Under the pieces are notes generated by a model. It ran no database searches, was not told where the DNA came from, and worked only from the letters and a program-made list of their open reading frames with translations. Both the position numbers and the translations under genes were made by a program. Positions 23,372 through 32,760 of a stretch of 64,000 nucleotides of DNA are shown here, piece after piece. The DNA is from Pontibacter burrus (GTDB lineage: Bacteria > Bacteroidota > Bacteroidia > Cytophagales > Hymenobacteraceae), in the NCBI RefSeq assembly GCF_010686685.1, contig NZ_JAAGWD010000004.1:186001-250000 (forward strand), given 5' to 3'. Positions within the stretch are counted from its first letter, which is position 1. Each line of letters starts with the position of its first letter.

Positions 23372-25828
23372 ATGAACCTCTACAAAACCAAAACTGCAGG
23401 CCTGGCACTGCTGGGCTTGTTGCTGTTGGGTGGTTCTCCTGCTCCTGTGGCGCTTGCGCAAGGTGGCCAGGATCTGAACCTGACCTATCAGCGGCCACCT
23501 CAGGCCATAGCCGATATAATTGAAGCGCCTGGAACGCCATCGGTAAGCATTAACTCCACCGGCAACCTGATGCTGTTGATGGAGCGCCCCGGATATGCAG
23601 GCATAGAAGAACTGGCACAGCCGGAAAGCCGACTGGCCGGACTACGTATTAACCCGGCTACAAACGGGCAGAGCCGTAGTTCCTCGTTCAGCAATATAAA
23701 GGTAAAGCAGGTTAATGGTGGGCAGGAAAGCCAGATCGCCGGTCTGCCACAAAATGCACGCCTGTCTTACATTACCTGGTCACCGGACGAAAAGTACATT
23801 GCCTTTACAAACACCGTTGCCAACGGCATCGAACTATGGATTGCCGACATCAGCACGAAACAGGCAAAAAAACTAACCAGCGCAACTATAAACGACGCCT
23901 ACAGTGGCCGTCCGTTCGACTGGACACCGGACAGCAAGTCGCTGGTAGTGAAGTTTATTGACGAGAACAGAGGCGAAATGCCGAAGCCTGCACTGGCACC
24001 AGTCGGACCGGTTATTCAGGAGAACATAGGTAAAGCAAAACCATCGCGCACCTACCAGGACCTGCTGAAGAATCGCTACGACGAGCAGCTGTTTGATTAT
24101 TTTATGCAAACCCAACTGAAACTGGTAACGATAGACGGCCAGCAACAGAACATTGGTAAGCCGGGCATTGTAAAGAGCATGGACCTGTCGCCGGACGGTC
24201 AGTACCTGCTGGTGCAAACTATACAGAAGCCTTACTCTTACCTGGTGCCGCACTACTACTTCCCGTACAACGTAGAAGTATGGAGCCGCGAAGGCAAAGT
24301 AGTAAAACAACTGGCACAATTACCCTTAGCCGAAGATATTCCGATCGCGTTTGATGCTGTGGCTAAAGGCCCGCGCAGCTACAACTGGCGCCCTGATAAG
24401 CCTGCTACACTTTACTGGGCCGAAGCTCAGGACGGCGGTGATGCCAACAAGGAAGTAGCCGAACGTGACGTAGTTTATACCTTAGATGCTCCTTTTGCCG
24501 CAAAACCAACTAAGCTGGCAGCTACCAAATACAGATACCGTGGTGTGCAGTGGGGTAATGATGTGGCACTGGTAAACGAGCGCTGGTGGAAAAACCGTAC
24601 AGAACGTGTAAGCCTGGTTAATACAGCTAAACCTGCCAAGCCAACCGTACTGATCGAGCGCTCTTACGAAGACGGTTACAACGACCCGGGCTCACCTGTG
24701 TTTACCAGAAACAAGTTTGGCCGTAGTGTGCTGCTGATGGACAAAAAAGGCCAGCATATTTACATGATCTCGGAAGGTGGGTCACCGGAAGGCAACCGTC
24801 CGTTCCTAAGCGAATTTAACCTGAAATCAGGCAAAGCGAATATCCTGTTCCGCTCTGAGGCACCTTACTATGAGCGCCCGGTAGATATCATCGACCTGAA
24901 CAGCAAAAAGATCATCACCAGAAGAGAGTCTGAGAAAGATGTGCCGAACTACTTCGTACGCGATCTGAACAAAAAACAGATGACGCAGGTAACCGCATTC
25001 CCGCACCCAACCCCGCAACTGGAAGGCGTGCAGAAAGAGCTGTTACAGTACGAGCGTAACGATGGTGTGAAGTTGAATGCCGTTTTATACCTACCAAAAG
25101 ACTATAAAAAAGGTGATGCGCCGCTTCCGATGCTGATGTGGGCTTACCCGCGTGAGTTTAAGAATGCAGCTACCGCAGGCCAGGTCAAAAGCTCTCCTTA
25201 TGAGTTTACACGTATCAGCTCGGGCTCGCCGCTGTTCTGGGTAACACAAGGCTATGCTGTATTAGACAGAACCGATATGCCTATAGTTGGCGAAGGCGAT
25301 GCACAGCCAAACGATACCTACAACGAGCAGCTGGTAGCCAGTGCCAAAGCCGCAATCGACAAGGTAGTAGGCATGGGTGTTGCAGATCCGAAACGCATAG
25401 CAGTAGGTGGCCACTCATACGGCGCTTTCATGACGGCTAACTTGTTGGCTCACTCTGATCTGTTTGCCGCTGGTATAGCCCGTAGCGGTGCCTATAACCG
25501 TACGCTCACGCCGTTTGGTTTCCAGCAGGAGGAGCGTACTTACTGGCAGGCGCCGGATGTGTATCACAGAATGTCTCCGTTCTCATTTGCAGATAAAATT
25601 AAGGAGCCAATTCTGCTGATCCACGGTGAGGCTGATAACAACTCCGGTACTTTCCCGATGCAGAGCGAGCGTTTCTATAACGCCCTGAAAGGCCACGGTG
25701 CCACTACGCGTCTGGTGTTCCTGCCACACGAGAGCCATGGCTACACTGCTAAAGAATCTATCCTGCACATGCTTTGGGAAATGGATACCTGGCTGAACAC
25801 TTACGTGAAGAACCGACAGGTGCAATAA
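23372..25828 (+). CDS. S9D-type serine peptidase (glutamyl endopeptidase-like)
   Basis: An 818-residue exported enzyme with a signal peptide (about 1-30), a seven-blade-like propeller region (about 120-560) and a C-terminal hydrolase domain. The triad is S682 in GGHSYGAF, D755 in HGEADNNSG and H789 in HESHGY. The final part resembles chloroplast glutamyl endopeptidase (S9D) more than DPP-IV; specificity for Glu is an inference from that likeness. Signal peptide cleavage probably falls after LAQ. It ends at a shared terminator. Confidence 0.9.
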   Translation: MNLYKTKTAGLALLGLLLLGGSPAPVALAQGGQDLNLTYQRPPQAIADIIEAPGTPSVSINSTGNLMLLMERPGYAGIEELAQPESRLAGLRINPATNGQSRSSSFSNIKVKQVNGGQESQIAGLPQNARLSYITWSPDEKYIAFTNTVANGIELWIADISTKQAKKLTSATINDAYSGRPFDWTPDSKSLVVKFIDENRGEMPKPALAPVGPVIQENIGKAKPSRTYQDLLKNRYDEQLFDYFMQTQLKLVTIDGQQQNIGKPGIVKSMDLSPDGQYLLVQTIQKPYSYLVPHYYFPYNVEVWSREGKVVKQLAQLPLAEDIPIAFDAVAKGPRSYNWRPDKPATLYWAEAQDGGDANKEVAERDVVYTLDAPFAAKPTKLAATKYRYRGVQWGNDVALVNERWWKNRTERVSLVNTAKPAKPTVLIERSYEDGYNDPGSPVFTRNKFGRSVLLMDKKGQHIYMISEGGSPEGNRPFLSEFNLKSGKANILFRSEAPYYERPVDIIDLNSKKIITRRESEKDVPNYFVRDLNKKQMTQVTAFPHPTPQLEGVQKELLQYERNDGVKLNAVLYLPKDYKKGDAPLPMLMWAYPREFKNAATAGQVKSSPYEFTRISSGSPLFWVTQGYAVLDRTDMPIVGEGDAQPNDTYNEQLVASAKAAIDKVVGMGVADPKRIAVGGHSYGAFMTANLLAHSDLFAAGIARSGAYNRTLTPFGFQQEERTYWQAPDVYHRMSPFSFADKIKEPILLIHGEADNNSGTFPMQSERFYNALKGHGATTRLVFLPHESHGYTAKESILHMLWEMDTWLNTYVKNRQVQ

Positions 25829-25849
25829 CTATAACCCTGTAGTGTTACA

Positions 25850-25882
25850 AAAGGCCCCGACTATAGTTTAGCCGGGGCCTTT
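25850..25882. terminator. Bidirectional terminator with CTATAG loop
   Basis: Stem AAAGGCCCCG / CGGGGCCTTT; the 13-nt loop holds ACTATAGTT. It lies between the convergent S9D and MtfA-like genes. Confidence 0.85.
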
Positions 25883-25924
25883 GCTTTATAGCTAAACTAT
25901 AGTTTATAGTTTGAGCTCTGGTAA

Positions 25925-26782
25925 TTAAGCTGTCTGTATAATCTGATGCGTAACTTTTGCTGCCGGGTCCTGGTTCAATAGCCTGGCCAGCGAACTATAG
26001 ATTTCGGGGTGTTCCTGTTTTAAAAGCTGCGGCAGCTCAAAAAAGAGTTCGACCGCTACGGCAAAAAACTCATGTTCGTCGGGGGCAGTGCAAAGCCTCC
26101 TGAAGATGCTCTTCTCCAGTTGCATCCGCTGCCGCTCCGATTCGGATAACACAGTCCAGTGTTGCAGATACGCACGGTTCAGGAAATCATATTCTTGGTT
26201 TCGGATACTGTTTTCCAGGTGCAGGGCATGTGCCATTTCGTGTAGTCCGAGATTAAGACCGTCCTTTGGGTTATAGTTTCCTATTTCAAAGTCGCGCCAG
26301 GAGAGCACAATAAGGCCGCGCATGTTTACTTCGCCGCAATGGTACTGTTTGTAAATAGTGGAGTAGTAACGGTCGGGGTAAATGATGAAGGTTTTAAAGT
26401 GTGCAAAGTGAATCTCACGCAGGCCTAAGGTAAGTTGCACGGCACAGGCCGCAATTTTTACTTTCATTTCGGTGGTAACCTCCATGCCCTTGCCACGCGG
26501 CACAAACTGTTTCAGTTGTATAAACCGGACCAGACGGTCCTCAAACTCCAGTTGCTGCTGTTGGTTAAGGGCTTTATAATAGGGCGTAGGGTGAAGCTGT
26601 AATACCAGACGAATATGTGCCGCTTCTTCTTTTCTCTTATTTGCCTGCAACCAGCGCCGGAGCAGAAAATCAAGTCCATAAAACACTACAGCTGCAAACA
26701 GTAAGTCAGCCGCCGACACACCAGGTGAGAAAGTCAGGCAAAGCAGCGTTACCAGTATAATAGGTCTAACGATTAAGAGCAC
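25925..26782 (-). CDS. MtfA-like zinc peptidase (M90), membrane-anchored
   Basis: The 285-residue protein has one or two N-terminal membrane segments (about 5-40) and then the MtfA fold. The zinc motif is HEMAH at 181-185 (GLHEMAHALHLEN), with the family Glu in EHEFFAVAVELFFE (about 238-249) and the tail LARLLNQDP. E. coli MtfA titrates the glucose repressor Mlc and has aminopeptidase activity; no Mlc is in the window. The N-terminal anchor is typical for Bacteroidota members. Confidence 0.88.
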   Translation of the reverse strand: MLLIVRPIILVTLLCLTFSPGVSAADLLFAAVVFYGLDFLLRRWLQANKRKEEAAHIRLVLQLHPTPYYKALNQQQQLEFEDRLVRFIQLKQFVPRGKGMEVTTEMKVKIAACAVQLTLGLREIHFAHFKTFIIYPDRYYSTIYKQYHCGEVNMRGLIVLSWRDFEIGNYNPKDGLNLGLHEMAHALHLENSIRNQEYDFLNRAYLQHWTVLSESERQRMQLEKSIFRRLCTAPDEHEFFAVAVELFFELPQLLKQEHPEIYSSLARLLNQDPAAKVTHQIIQTA

Positions 26783-26947
26783 GAGCCGGAAGTTTAGCTA
26801 AAGGTATCAAGTTACTACACCAATTTAAAGAAACTATAGTATTAAATTAGTAAAGCTATAGGCTATAGTTGCATCTGCAAAAGCAACTATAGAGTATAAA
26901 GGTATAATCTGAGCATAAGCCTGAACCTGAAACCAAACAACAGCAAT

Positions 26948-29038
26948 ATGAAAAAAAGAAATCTATTACTTTCATCTGCTGCCATTGCCAGCCTGCTGCT
27001 GTCTGGCTGCAGTTCTTCTACCACATCGCCTGAGGATACCGCTACCACGACCACTACAACAGAAAGCGCCGAAATGGAAATGGGCCACGGCCTGAACCTG
27101 GCAAACCTGGATACTACCGTAAACCCCTGCGAAGACTTTTACCAGTATGCTAATGGTGGCTGGCTCAAGAATAACCCGATTCCGGCATCTGAAAGCAGTT
27201 GGGGTTCTTTTAACGAACTGGCCGAAAAGAACAATGCCATATTGCGGGAGCTTCTCACCGAAGCTGCATCCAACACCACAGCTGCAAAAGGTACAGCCGC
27301 TCAGTTGGTAGGCGACTTTTATGCTTCCGGCATGGACTCCGCAGCAGTTAACCAGGCAGGCATGAAGCCTATAAAACCTGAGTTGGACCGCATAGCAGCT
27401 GCCAAAACCACCAATGAATTACTCCGCACAGTAGCCGACCTGAAGACCAAAGGCATCAGCGGGTATTTTTCCATGTATGTTACCCAGGACGATAAGATCA
27501 GCACACAGTATGCACTCTGGGCTATGCAGGGCGGTTTAGGTTTGCCTGATCGGGATTTTTACCTGAAAGAAGATGAACGTTCCAAAACCATCCGGACTGA
27601 ATACCTGAAGCACCTGCAGAATATGTTCCAGTTGATCGGAGATGATGCCACCACAGCTCAGAAAAAAGCCAGGACAGTAATGAACCTGGAAACACGGCTT
27701 GCCAAAGCATCCCGAACCCGTGTAGAGCTGCGCGACCCCTACGCAAACTATAACAAAATGACCGTTCAGGATTTCTCAAAACAGAATCCGAACCTGATGG
27801 CTACGCAATTGCTCACCGCATTGGGAGCACATACCGCAAAAGAAGTTATAGTTGGTCAGCCGGCTTTCTTTAAAGAGTTAAATGCAATGCTGAAGAGTGT
27901 ACCTGTTGCCGACTGGAAAGCCTACACCCAATGGCATGTGGCGCGCACCGCAGCACCTTTCCTGAGCCAGGAATTTGTGCAGGAGAATTTCAATTTTTAT
28001 GGCAAAGTACTGAGTGGTGCAAAAGAAATGCAGCCGCGCTGGAAACGTGTGCTGCGTGCAACAGATGCTGCCCTTGGCGAAGCGCTGGGCCAGTTGTATG
28101 TGCAGAAAACCTTCTCGCCGCAGGCAAAACTGAGAGCTATGGAGATGGTGAACAACCTGCAGGAGTCGTTTAAGGAGCACGTACGCGACCTGGACTGGAT
28201 GGGTGACGAAACCAAACAGCGTGCCCTACAGAAGCTGGATGCTTTTGCTGTAAAAATCGGCTACCCGGAGAAGTGGAAGGAATACAAAGACCTGGAGATA
28301 AACCGAAACTCCTACGCCGAAAATGTGATGCGCGCCAGCCAGTTTGAGTTCCGTGAGAACGTAGGCAAAATAGGAAAGCCCGTAGACCGCACCGAATGGT
28401 TTATGTCACCGCCAACTGTAAACGCCTACTATAACCCGAGCATGAACGAAATTGTATTTCCGGCCGGTATCCTGCAGCCGCCTTTCTTCGATCCGGAAGC
28501 TGATGATGCAGTAAACTATGGCGGTATGGGTGCCGTAATTGGCCACGAGCTAACGCACGGCTTCGACGACCAGGGTGCCAAGTATGACTTTGAAGGAAAC
28601 CTGAAAGACTGGTGGAGTAAAGAAGACCTGGATAAGTTTAATGCCCGCGCTTCTATGGTAGACCAGCAGTATAGTTCCTACTCAGTGCTCGATAACCTGA
28701 ACGTAAACGGAAAACTAACTATGGGCGAGAACATTGCCGATATTGGGGGCCTTAACATTGCGTATACAGCCCTGCAAAAGGCTTTGAAGAAGAAAAACCC
28801 GGGACTGATAGCCGGCTTTACACCGGAGCAGCGTTTCTTCCTGGCCTGGGCACAGATCTGGCGCATCAACATGCGCGACGAAGCTCAGAACCAGCAGATA
28901 CTCACAGACCCGCACTCGCCGGGCAGGTTCCGAACAAACGGGCCGGTTTCAAACATGCCGCAGTTTTACGAAGCCTTTGGCTGTAAGCAAGGCGACGAGC
29001 TGTTTCGGGTCGAAAACGAGCGGGCAAAGATCTGGTAA
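26948..29038 (+). CDS. M13 metalloendopeptidase (PepO/neprilysin type), lipoprotein
   Basis: A 696-residue lipoprotein (lipobox LLLSGC near residue 21, then a Thr-rich linker). Zinc site: HELTH at 533-537 with the third ligand E594 in GENIAD; the substrate loop NAYYNPSMNEIVFPA precedes it. The N-terminal M13 domain starts at VNPCEDFYQYANGGWL. The protein ends ERAKIW rather than the CxVW of neprilysin, as usual for bacterial PepO forms. It cleaves peptides up to about 30 residues in the periplasm or at the surface. Confidence 0.95.
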   Translation: MKKRNLLLSSAAIASLLLSGCSSSTTSPEDTATTTTTTESAEMEMGHGLNLANLDTTVNPCEDFYQYANGGWLKNNPIPASESSWGSFNELAEKNNAILRELLTEAASNTTAAKGTAAQLVGDFYASGMDSAAVNQAGMKPIKPELDRIAAAKTTNELLRTVADLKTKGISGYFSMYVTQDDKISTQYALWAMQGGLGLPDRDFYLKEDERSKTIRTEYLKHLQNMFQLIGDDATTAQKKARTVMNLETRLAKASRTRVELRDPYANYNKMTVQDFSKQNPNLMATQLLTALGAHTAKEVIVGQPAFFKELNAMLKSVPVADWKAYTQWHVARTAAPFLSQEFVQENFNFYGKVLSGAKEMQPRWKRVLRATDAALGEALGQLYVQKTFSPQAKLRAMEMVNNLQESFKEHVRDLDWMGDETKQRALQKLDAFAVKIGYPEKWKEYKDLEINRNSYAENVMRASQFEFRENVGKIGKPVDRTEWFMSPPTVNAYYNPSMNEIVFPAGILQPPFFDPEADDAVNYGGMGAVIGHELTHGFDDQGAKYDFEGNLKDWWSKEDLDKFNARASMVDQQYSSYSVLDNLNVNGKLTMGENIADIGGLNIAYTALQKALKKKNPGLIAGFTPEQRFFLAWAQIWRINMRDEAQNQQILTDPHSPGRFRTNGPVSNMPQFYEAFGCKQGDELFRVENERAKIW

Positions 29039-29055
29039 CAGGCTAACCAATAAAC

Positions 29056-29091
29056 AAAAAAGCTGCAGTAGATATGTACTGCAGCTTTTTT
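29056..29091. terminator. Bidirectional terminator between M13 and cyclophilin genes
   Basis: 15-bp perfect stem AAAAAAGCTGCAGTA / TACTGCAGCTTTTTT, loop of 6. Confidence 0.92.
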
Positions 29092-29093
29092 GT

Positions 29094-29843
29094 TTATTGC
29101 ACTTTAATCTTGTGCGTCACTATATTTTTTGGCCATTTGCTGCCGTCTACCGGTTCATCGGCTATTTTATCTACCACATCCAGCCCCTCAATCACCTCCC
29201 CGAAAACAGTGTACTCCGTATCCAGCGAAGGTTCTCCGCCGATTGTGGTATAAATTCTGATCTCTTCTGGGGTGTATTTTATGCCGTGGGTAGCCTCCCA
29301 GGAGCGGAGCTGCTCAAGCGGTACAGGGTTGCCCTGCACGATGTAAAAGTTGTGGGATGATGATTCCTTGTCCGGGTTTCGTTCATCGCCGTATCGTGCC
29401 TGTGCAAGCGCGCCTTTCTTATGGATGTATTTACGGTTAAACTCCTGCGGTATTTTGTAGGCCCCTTGCTTCATGGTGCGGTTATCAGAATCGCCGCCTT
29501 GTATGGCAAAATCTTTTACTACCCTGTAGAACTCGCCTTGGTCGTAAAAGCCAGCTTTAGCCAACCGTACAAAATTAGCGCGGTGAAGCGGCGTGTCTTT
29601 ATAGAGGCGCACTTTTATATCGCCGTGTCGGGTACTGATAATAGCTATCGTATCAGGGTTCTCCTTGCCAAAGGCGGTTAATTTTTCTACCGCATTTTCG
29701 GAAGTAAGTGGCTCCAGGGTTGGTTCTTCCGGTGCTTCAGGTGTGGTTTCGGCTTGCTGCTCCTGCTGCTTGTTGCAGCCAACTGCCAGCAAAAGGCTCA
29801 GGCCTAGTGCTATACTTCTAAAAGATGTTGTCAGGTGCTTCAC
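29094..29843 (-). CDS. Cyclophilin-type peptidyl-prolyl isomerase, lipoprotein
   Basis: A 249-residue lipoprotein (LAVGC near residue 23; acidic Pro/Glu linker to about 50). The cyclophilin barrel follows: GDIKVRLYKDTPLHRANFV, FYRVVKDFAIQGGD, SHNFYIVQG and YTVFGEVIEGLDVVDKI. The active-site Arg is in FYRVV. It catalyses proline cis-trans isomerisation in the periplasm. An insertion of about 30 residues sits between the Gln-rich motif and the last strands. A TATCTTTG box at 29875-29882 (minus) is a likely -7 element. Confidence 0.92.
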   Translation of the reverse strand: MKHLTTSFRSIALGLSLLLAVGCNKQQEQQAETTPEAPEEPTLEPLTSENAVEKLTAFGKENPDTIAIISTRHGDIKVRLYKDTPLHRANFVRLAKAGFYDQGEFYRVVKDFAIQGGDSDNRTMKQGAYKIPQEFNRKYIHKKGALAQARYGDERNPDKESSSHNFYIVQGNPVPLEQLRSWEATHGIKYTPEEIRIYTTIGGEPSLDTEYTVFGEVIEGLDVVDKIADEPVDGSKWPKNIVTHKIKVQ

Positions 29844-30189
29844 TTTCAGGTATAATTATAGTTGCTGATCAGATCAAAGATATAAAATTTAAGCATTTAG
29901 TTAGTTAGAAGCAACTTCTGGTACCATGCCAGCATTGTTTGTAACTAAGATGCCCTTAAACCAAGTATAAGCCGTACAAATGCCTTGCTGTTGGAGCAAT
30001 ACTATAACGTGCTATAGTTGGTAAATGCTTATGCTGGATAACTACTGTACTTTAATTTAGGTATATAGTTTAAAATTTTGTATCTTAATGAAAAACAGGA
30101 GGTTTTGAAAATTTGCCTGCTGTACGGGAGAGAATTTGTTTGCTTAAGTTTAAAGTTTGTGAGAGGCAGCCGTATGGCTGCCTTTTCTT
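29844..30189. other. Intergenic stretch with candidate small RNA
   Basis: A 346-bp gap without a gene. Its left part is the cyclophilin promoter region; the right part (about 30085-30187) is a possible short transcript ending in a hairpin. The rest is AT-rich without visible structure. Confidence 0.5.
30085..30187 (+). ncRNA. Candidate small RNA ending in an intrinsic terminator
   Basis: A TAAAATTTTG stretch near 30070 resembles a -7 box. The hairpin GGCAGCC-GTAT-GGCTGCC (30165-30182) is followed by TTTTCTTTT on the plus strand, yet no plus-strand gene ends here: a terminator without a gene. The hairpin lies just beyond the stop of the minus-strand GNAT gene and could serve that gene instead, but the T-run is on the plus side. 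Only sequence features support this. Confidence 0.3.
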
Positions 30190-30687
30190 TTATAGTTGTT
30201 TCCGCATTACATAATCATTCATCCAGTAAGGGCCAATGGGAATGTCTTCTTCGCGGTGGACGTGATAGCCGCAGGTTTCGTAAAAAGCCTTCGCTTTGTT
30301 GTACTTGTTCACGTTCAGGTCCAGCACCCGGCCGCCAAGCTTTCGTACTTCCTCCTCAATGTGCGAGAGCAACAGTCTGCCTAAACCTTTGCCCTGGCAT
30401 GCTGGCAACAGGTAAATCTTGTTGAGTTTATATCCCTGCTCATTGGTATTTATTAAACTATAACTGGCAAAACCGAGTGGCTCCTCCTGCTGGAAGAGTA
30501 ATATAAAGGTCTGGTCTTCCTGCATCTGTTTCTGTAGTGCCTCTGGTGTATAAATCACGCCAAACATATAATCGATCTGCTCTTTGCTGAGTATCGGTTT
30601 ATAGGTTGGCTCCCAGGTAGCAAGTGCCAGTTTTTCTATAGTTGAGATGTCGGCTATAGTGGCTGTGCGGAAGGTATAGTTGGTCAT
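30190..30687 (-). CDS. GNAT-family N-acetyltransferase
   Basis: A 165-residue GNAT protein: YTFRTATIADISTIEKLA at the start, the acetyl-CoA loop ACQGKGLGRLL (Q-x-x-G-x-G), and the end motif VNKYNKAKAFYETCGYHV. It resembles the RimI/PaiA group, some of which acetylate polyamines or proteins, but the substrate cannot be read. It is monocistronic. Confidence 0.9.
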   Translation of the reverse strand: MTNYTFRTATIADISTIEKLALATWEPTYKPILSKEQIDYMFGVIYTPEALQKQMQEDQTFILLFQQEEPLGFASYSLINTNEQGYKLNKIYLLPACQGKGLGRLLLSHIEEEVRKLGGRVLDLNVNKYNKAKAFYETCGYHVHREEDIPIGPYWMNDYVMRKQL

Positions 30688-30751
30688 AATGGTGCTTTGG
30701 CTATAGTTGCAATTTACGGGCTGCTCTTATAAATGGCAACCTCACCCTTAC

Positions 30752-30781
30752 TTTGCGCTTGTCCTATAAATGATAACTTTG
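30752..30781 (+). promoter_or_regulatory. Bacteroidota-type promoter of the oxidoreductase gene
   Basis: TTTG (30752-30755), 18-bp spacer, TAACTTTG (30774-30781); the ATG at 30808 is 26 bp further. The box also argues against starting the gene at 30733. Confidence 0.7.
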
Positions 30782-30807
30782 TATTAACATCTAACTGTAG
30801 ATTGAAC

Positions 30808-31809
30808 ATGAAAGCGATATACCTTGAAGCGATAAACTCCTCGTTTGTATTAATAGAGAAAGAAATACCAGTTGCTGGACCCGGCGAAGCCATAGTGCAG
30901 GTAAAAGCAGCCGCTCTTAACCACCGCGACGTTTGGATTCAGTATGGCAAGTATTTCACCAAAGATTACCCCGCAATACTTGGCTCGGATGGTGCTGGTA
31001 TAGTTACCGAAGTGGGCGAAGGCGTAGGTAAAAGCTGGATAGGAAAAGAAGTGATACTGGACCCATCGAGCGACTGGGGCGATAACCCACATGCACAGGG
31101 TTTGGATTTTAAAGTGCTGGGCATGCCCGAAGACGGTGCCTTTGCCGAGTATGTAAAAGTACGTGCCACAAACCTGCACGAAAAGCCAAAACACATGAGC
31201 TGGGAAGAAGCTGCTGCCCTGCCATTAGCGGGTGTAACCGCTTACCGTGCCATGTTTACCAAGTGCGGACTAAAGCAAGGAGAGAAAGTACTGGTAACCG
31301 GTGCAGGTGGGGGCGTAGCGCTGTTTGCCGTACAGTTTGCCGTAGCAGCAGGTGCCGAAGTATGGGTTACATCCGGCTCTGATGAGAAAATTGAAGCTGC
31401 AAAACGATTGGGTGCAACCGGGGGCGTAAACTATAAGAACGAGAACTGGGGCAAAGAGCTCAAGAGTCTGGCCGGTGGTTTTGATGTAAGCATTGATGGC
31501 GCTGCTGGCGAGGGTTTTGTTCAGTTGGTAAAGCTGGCTAACCCAGGTGGAAGAATTGGTATGTATGGCGGCACAACCGGCAGAATTGGAGCGCTAAACC
31601 CGGCAGAAATTTTCTGGAAGCAGCTGGCAATTTTCGGTAGCACCATGGGCACCAACGACGACTTTGCTGAAATGATTTCCTTTGTGCGCGAGAAAGAAGT
31701 AAGGCCTGTAGTTGACAGCGTATTTACATTAGAGCAAACCGAAGAAGCCATGCGCTACATGGAAGCCGGCAAACAGTTCGGTAAGATCGTGATTAGCGTA
31801 AATCAGTAG
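30808..31809 (+). CDS. Zinc-free alcohol dehydrogenase/quinone oxidoreductase (MDR superfamily)
   Basis: The start is the ATG at 30808 (MKAIYLEAIN), giving 333 residues; the longer frame from 30733 crosses the promoter. It has the GroES-like fold (AALNHRDVWIQYGKY, LGSDGAGIVTEVGEGVG) and the Rossmann segment VLVTGAGGGVALFAVQFA that binds NADPH. The structural four-Cys zinc site is missing, which places it with quinone oxidoreductase-like MDR proteins. Likely reduces a quinone or an alpha,beta-unsaturated carbonyl. The repeat block follows downstream. Confidence 0.9.
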   Translation: MKAIYLEAINSSFVLIEKEIPVAGPGEAIVQVKAAALNHRDVWIQYGKYFTKDYPAILGSDGAGIVTEVGEGVGKSWIGKEVILDPSSDWGDNPHAQGLDFKVLGMPEDGAFAEYVKVRATNLHEKPKHMSWEEAAALPLAGVTAYRAMFTKCGLKQGEKVLVTGAGGGVALFAVQFAVAAGAEVWVTSGSDEKIEAAKRLGATGGVNYKNENWGKELKSLAGGFDVSIDGAAGEGFVQLVKLANPGGRIGMYGGTTGRIGALNPAEIFWKQLAIFGSTMGTNDDFAEMISFVREKEVRPVVDSVFTLEQTEEAMRYMEAGKQFGKIVISVNQ

Positions 31810-31854
31810 TTTGTCTGAACTGCAGTATAAGGGTGATTTGAGGGATTAGCAAAG

Positions 31855-32650
31855 GTGGACTGTTTGGCTCACCCCAGCCCTCTCTTGTTATCGAGGGCCC
31901 CTACCCCCAAAACAGGAGAGGGAGATTTTCTGCTGATGATATAGTTTGCGCTATCCTTCTATAGTTAGTGCAGGTCCAACCACCCCTGCCCCTCCTTGGA
32001 CTACCTTCGAACTCTCGTTCTCGGTAGTCCAAGGAGGGGAGCTCTTATGTTCTTGCTATAATTGTGGAATATAATTTTATAGTTGCTGATTTAACACCCC
32101 TGTGAGCTACGCTCGCAAGTTTCGAACTCCCGTTCTCACTTGTCCTCAAGGGGACAGTTTCTGCCTTTGCTATAGTTGATGGTTATAGTTTGAGCTGTGT
32201 TTCTATAGTTGGCAATTAACCCACCCCTTCCCCTCCCAAGAGGGGAATTCCGGCTATAGCTATTGGTGCTTATGGTTCTATAGTTGCAGATCATGAACAG
32301 GCAGGCGCAGCCTGCCCCATAGAACTACAACCACGGAAAGGCCAAGAACTACAGCTTATCAAAGCTATAAGAACATTAGCTATCGAGCGATTTCAGTCTT
32401 TGGGTTGAGCGCCTTGTAGATTTCTGGTGCCGTCAGGCATGGCGACGCAGGAGCAAAAGAAATGTACACCGCGCGATGCCCGAAGACGAGGCCCCGTGGC
32501 CGTGAGCGCACCAAAGCAAGAGTTGAAACTGTAGGCTCTTAGAGCTCCCAGGATTTGAGGTAACTATAGCACGAACTGCTAAGTGTCGAGTAGTAACTAT
32601 CGTTAGCTATAGAACACATAAGATGTCTCGGCTGACGCTCGACATGACAA
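31855..32650 (-). repeat. Composite intergenic repeat, copy C (inverted)
   Basis: Read on the minus strand the order is the same as in copies A and B: TCAT/TCGA box (near 32622-32648), conserved core (32555 down to 32275), then four C-rich hairpins (about 32248-32219, 32155-32095, 32040-31976, 31924-31869). The first hairpin has GGCC-ACGG-GGCC and the second CTCG-TCTT-CGGG, still pairable. The third pairs CAGGC with GCCTG (32310-32314 and 32298-32302 on the plus strand). Two tail hairpins carry extra arms with TTCGAACT and CGTTCTC. Confidence 0.8.
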
Positions 32651-32675
32651 AAGAGAAGCTATAGGTAATAAAAAC

Positions 32676-32702
32676 AGCCGCTGCTATAGTTTGGCAGCGG
32701 CT
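32676..32702 (-). terminator. Intrinsic terminator after oligopeptidase B
   Basis: Stem AGCCGCTGC / GCAGCGGCT with a loop containing CTATAG and a GTTTTT tail on the minus strand; 58 bp after the stop. Confidence 0.75.
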
Positions 32703-32760
32703 ATTTAAATACTAGGAGATAATCTTATTTAATCAGAGAAATCCCTTTAATCACTGGTCA

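Larger units (their letters stand above)
31810..32760. other. Gene-free stretch filled by composite repeat copy C
   Basis: This 951-bp gap between convergent genes contains composite repeat copy C in inverted orientation (31855-32650) and the terminator of the oligopeptidase gene. No credible ORF. Confidence 0.8.

Noticed and set aside
30078..30425. 115-residue plus-strand frame
   Set aside because: It runs through a terminator hairpin and overlaps most of the GNAT gene on the other strand.
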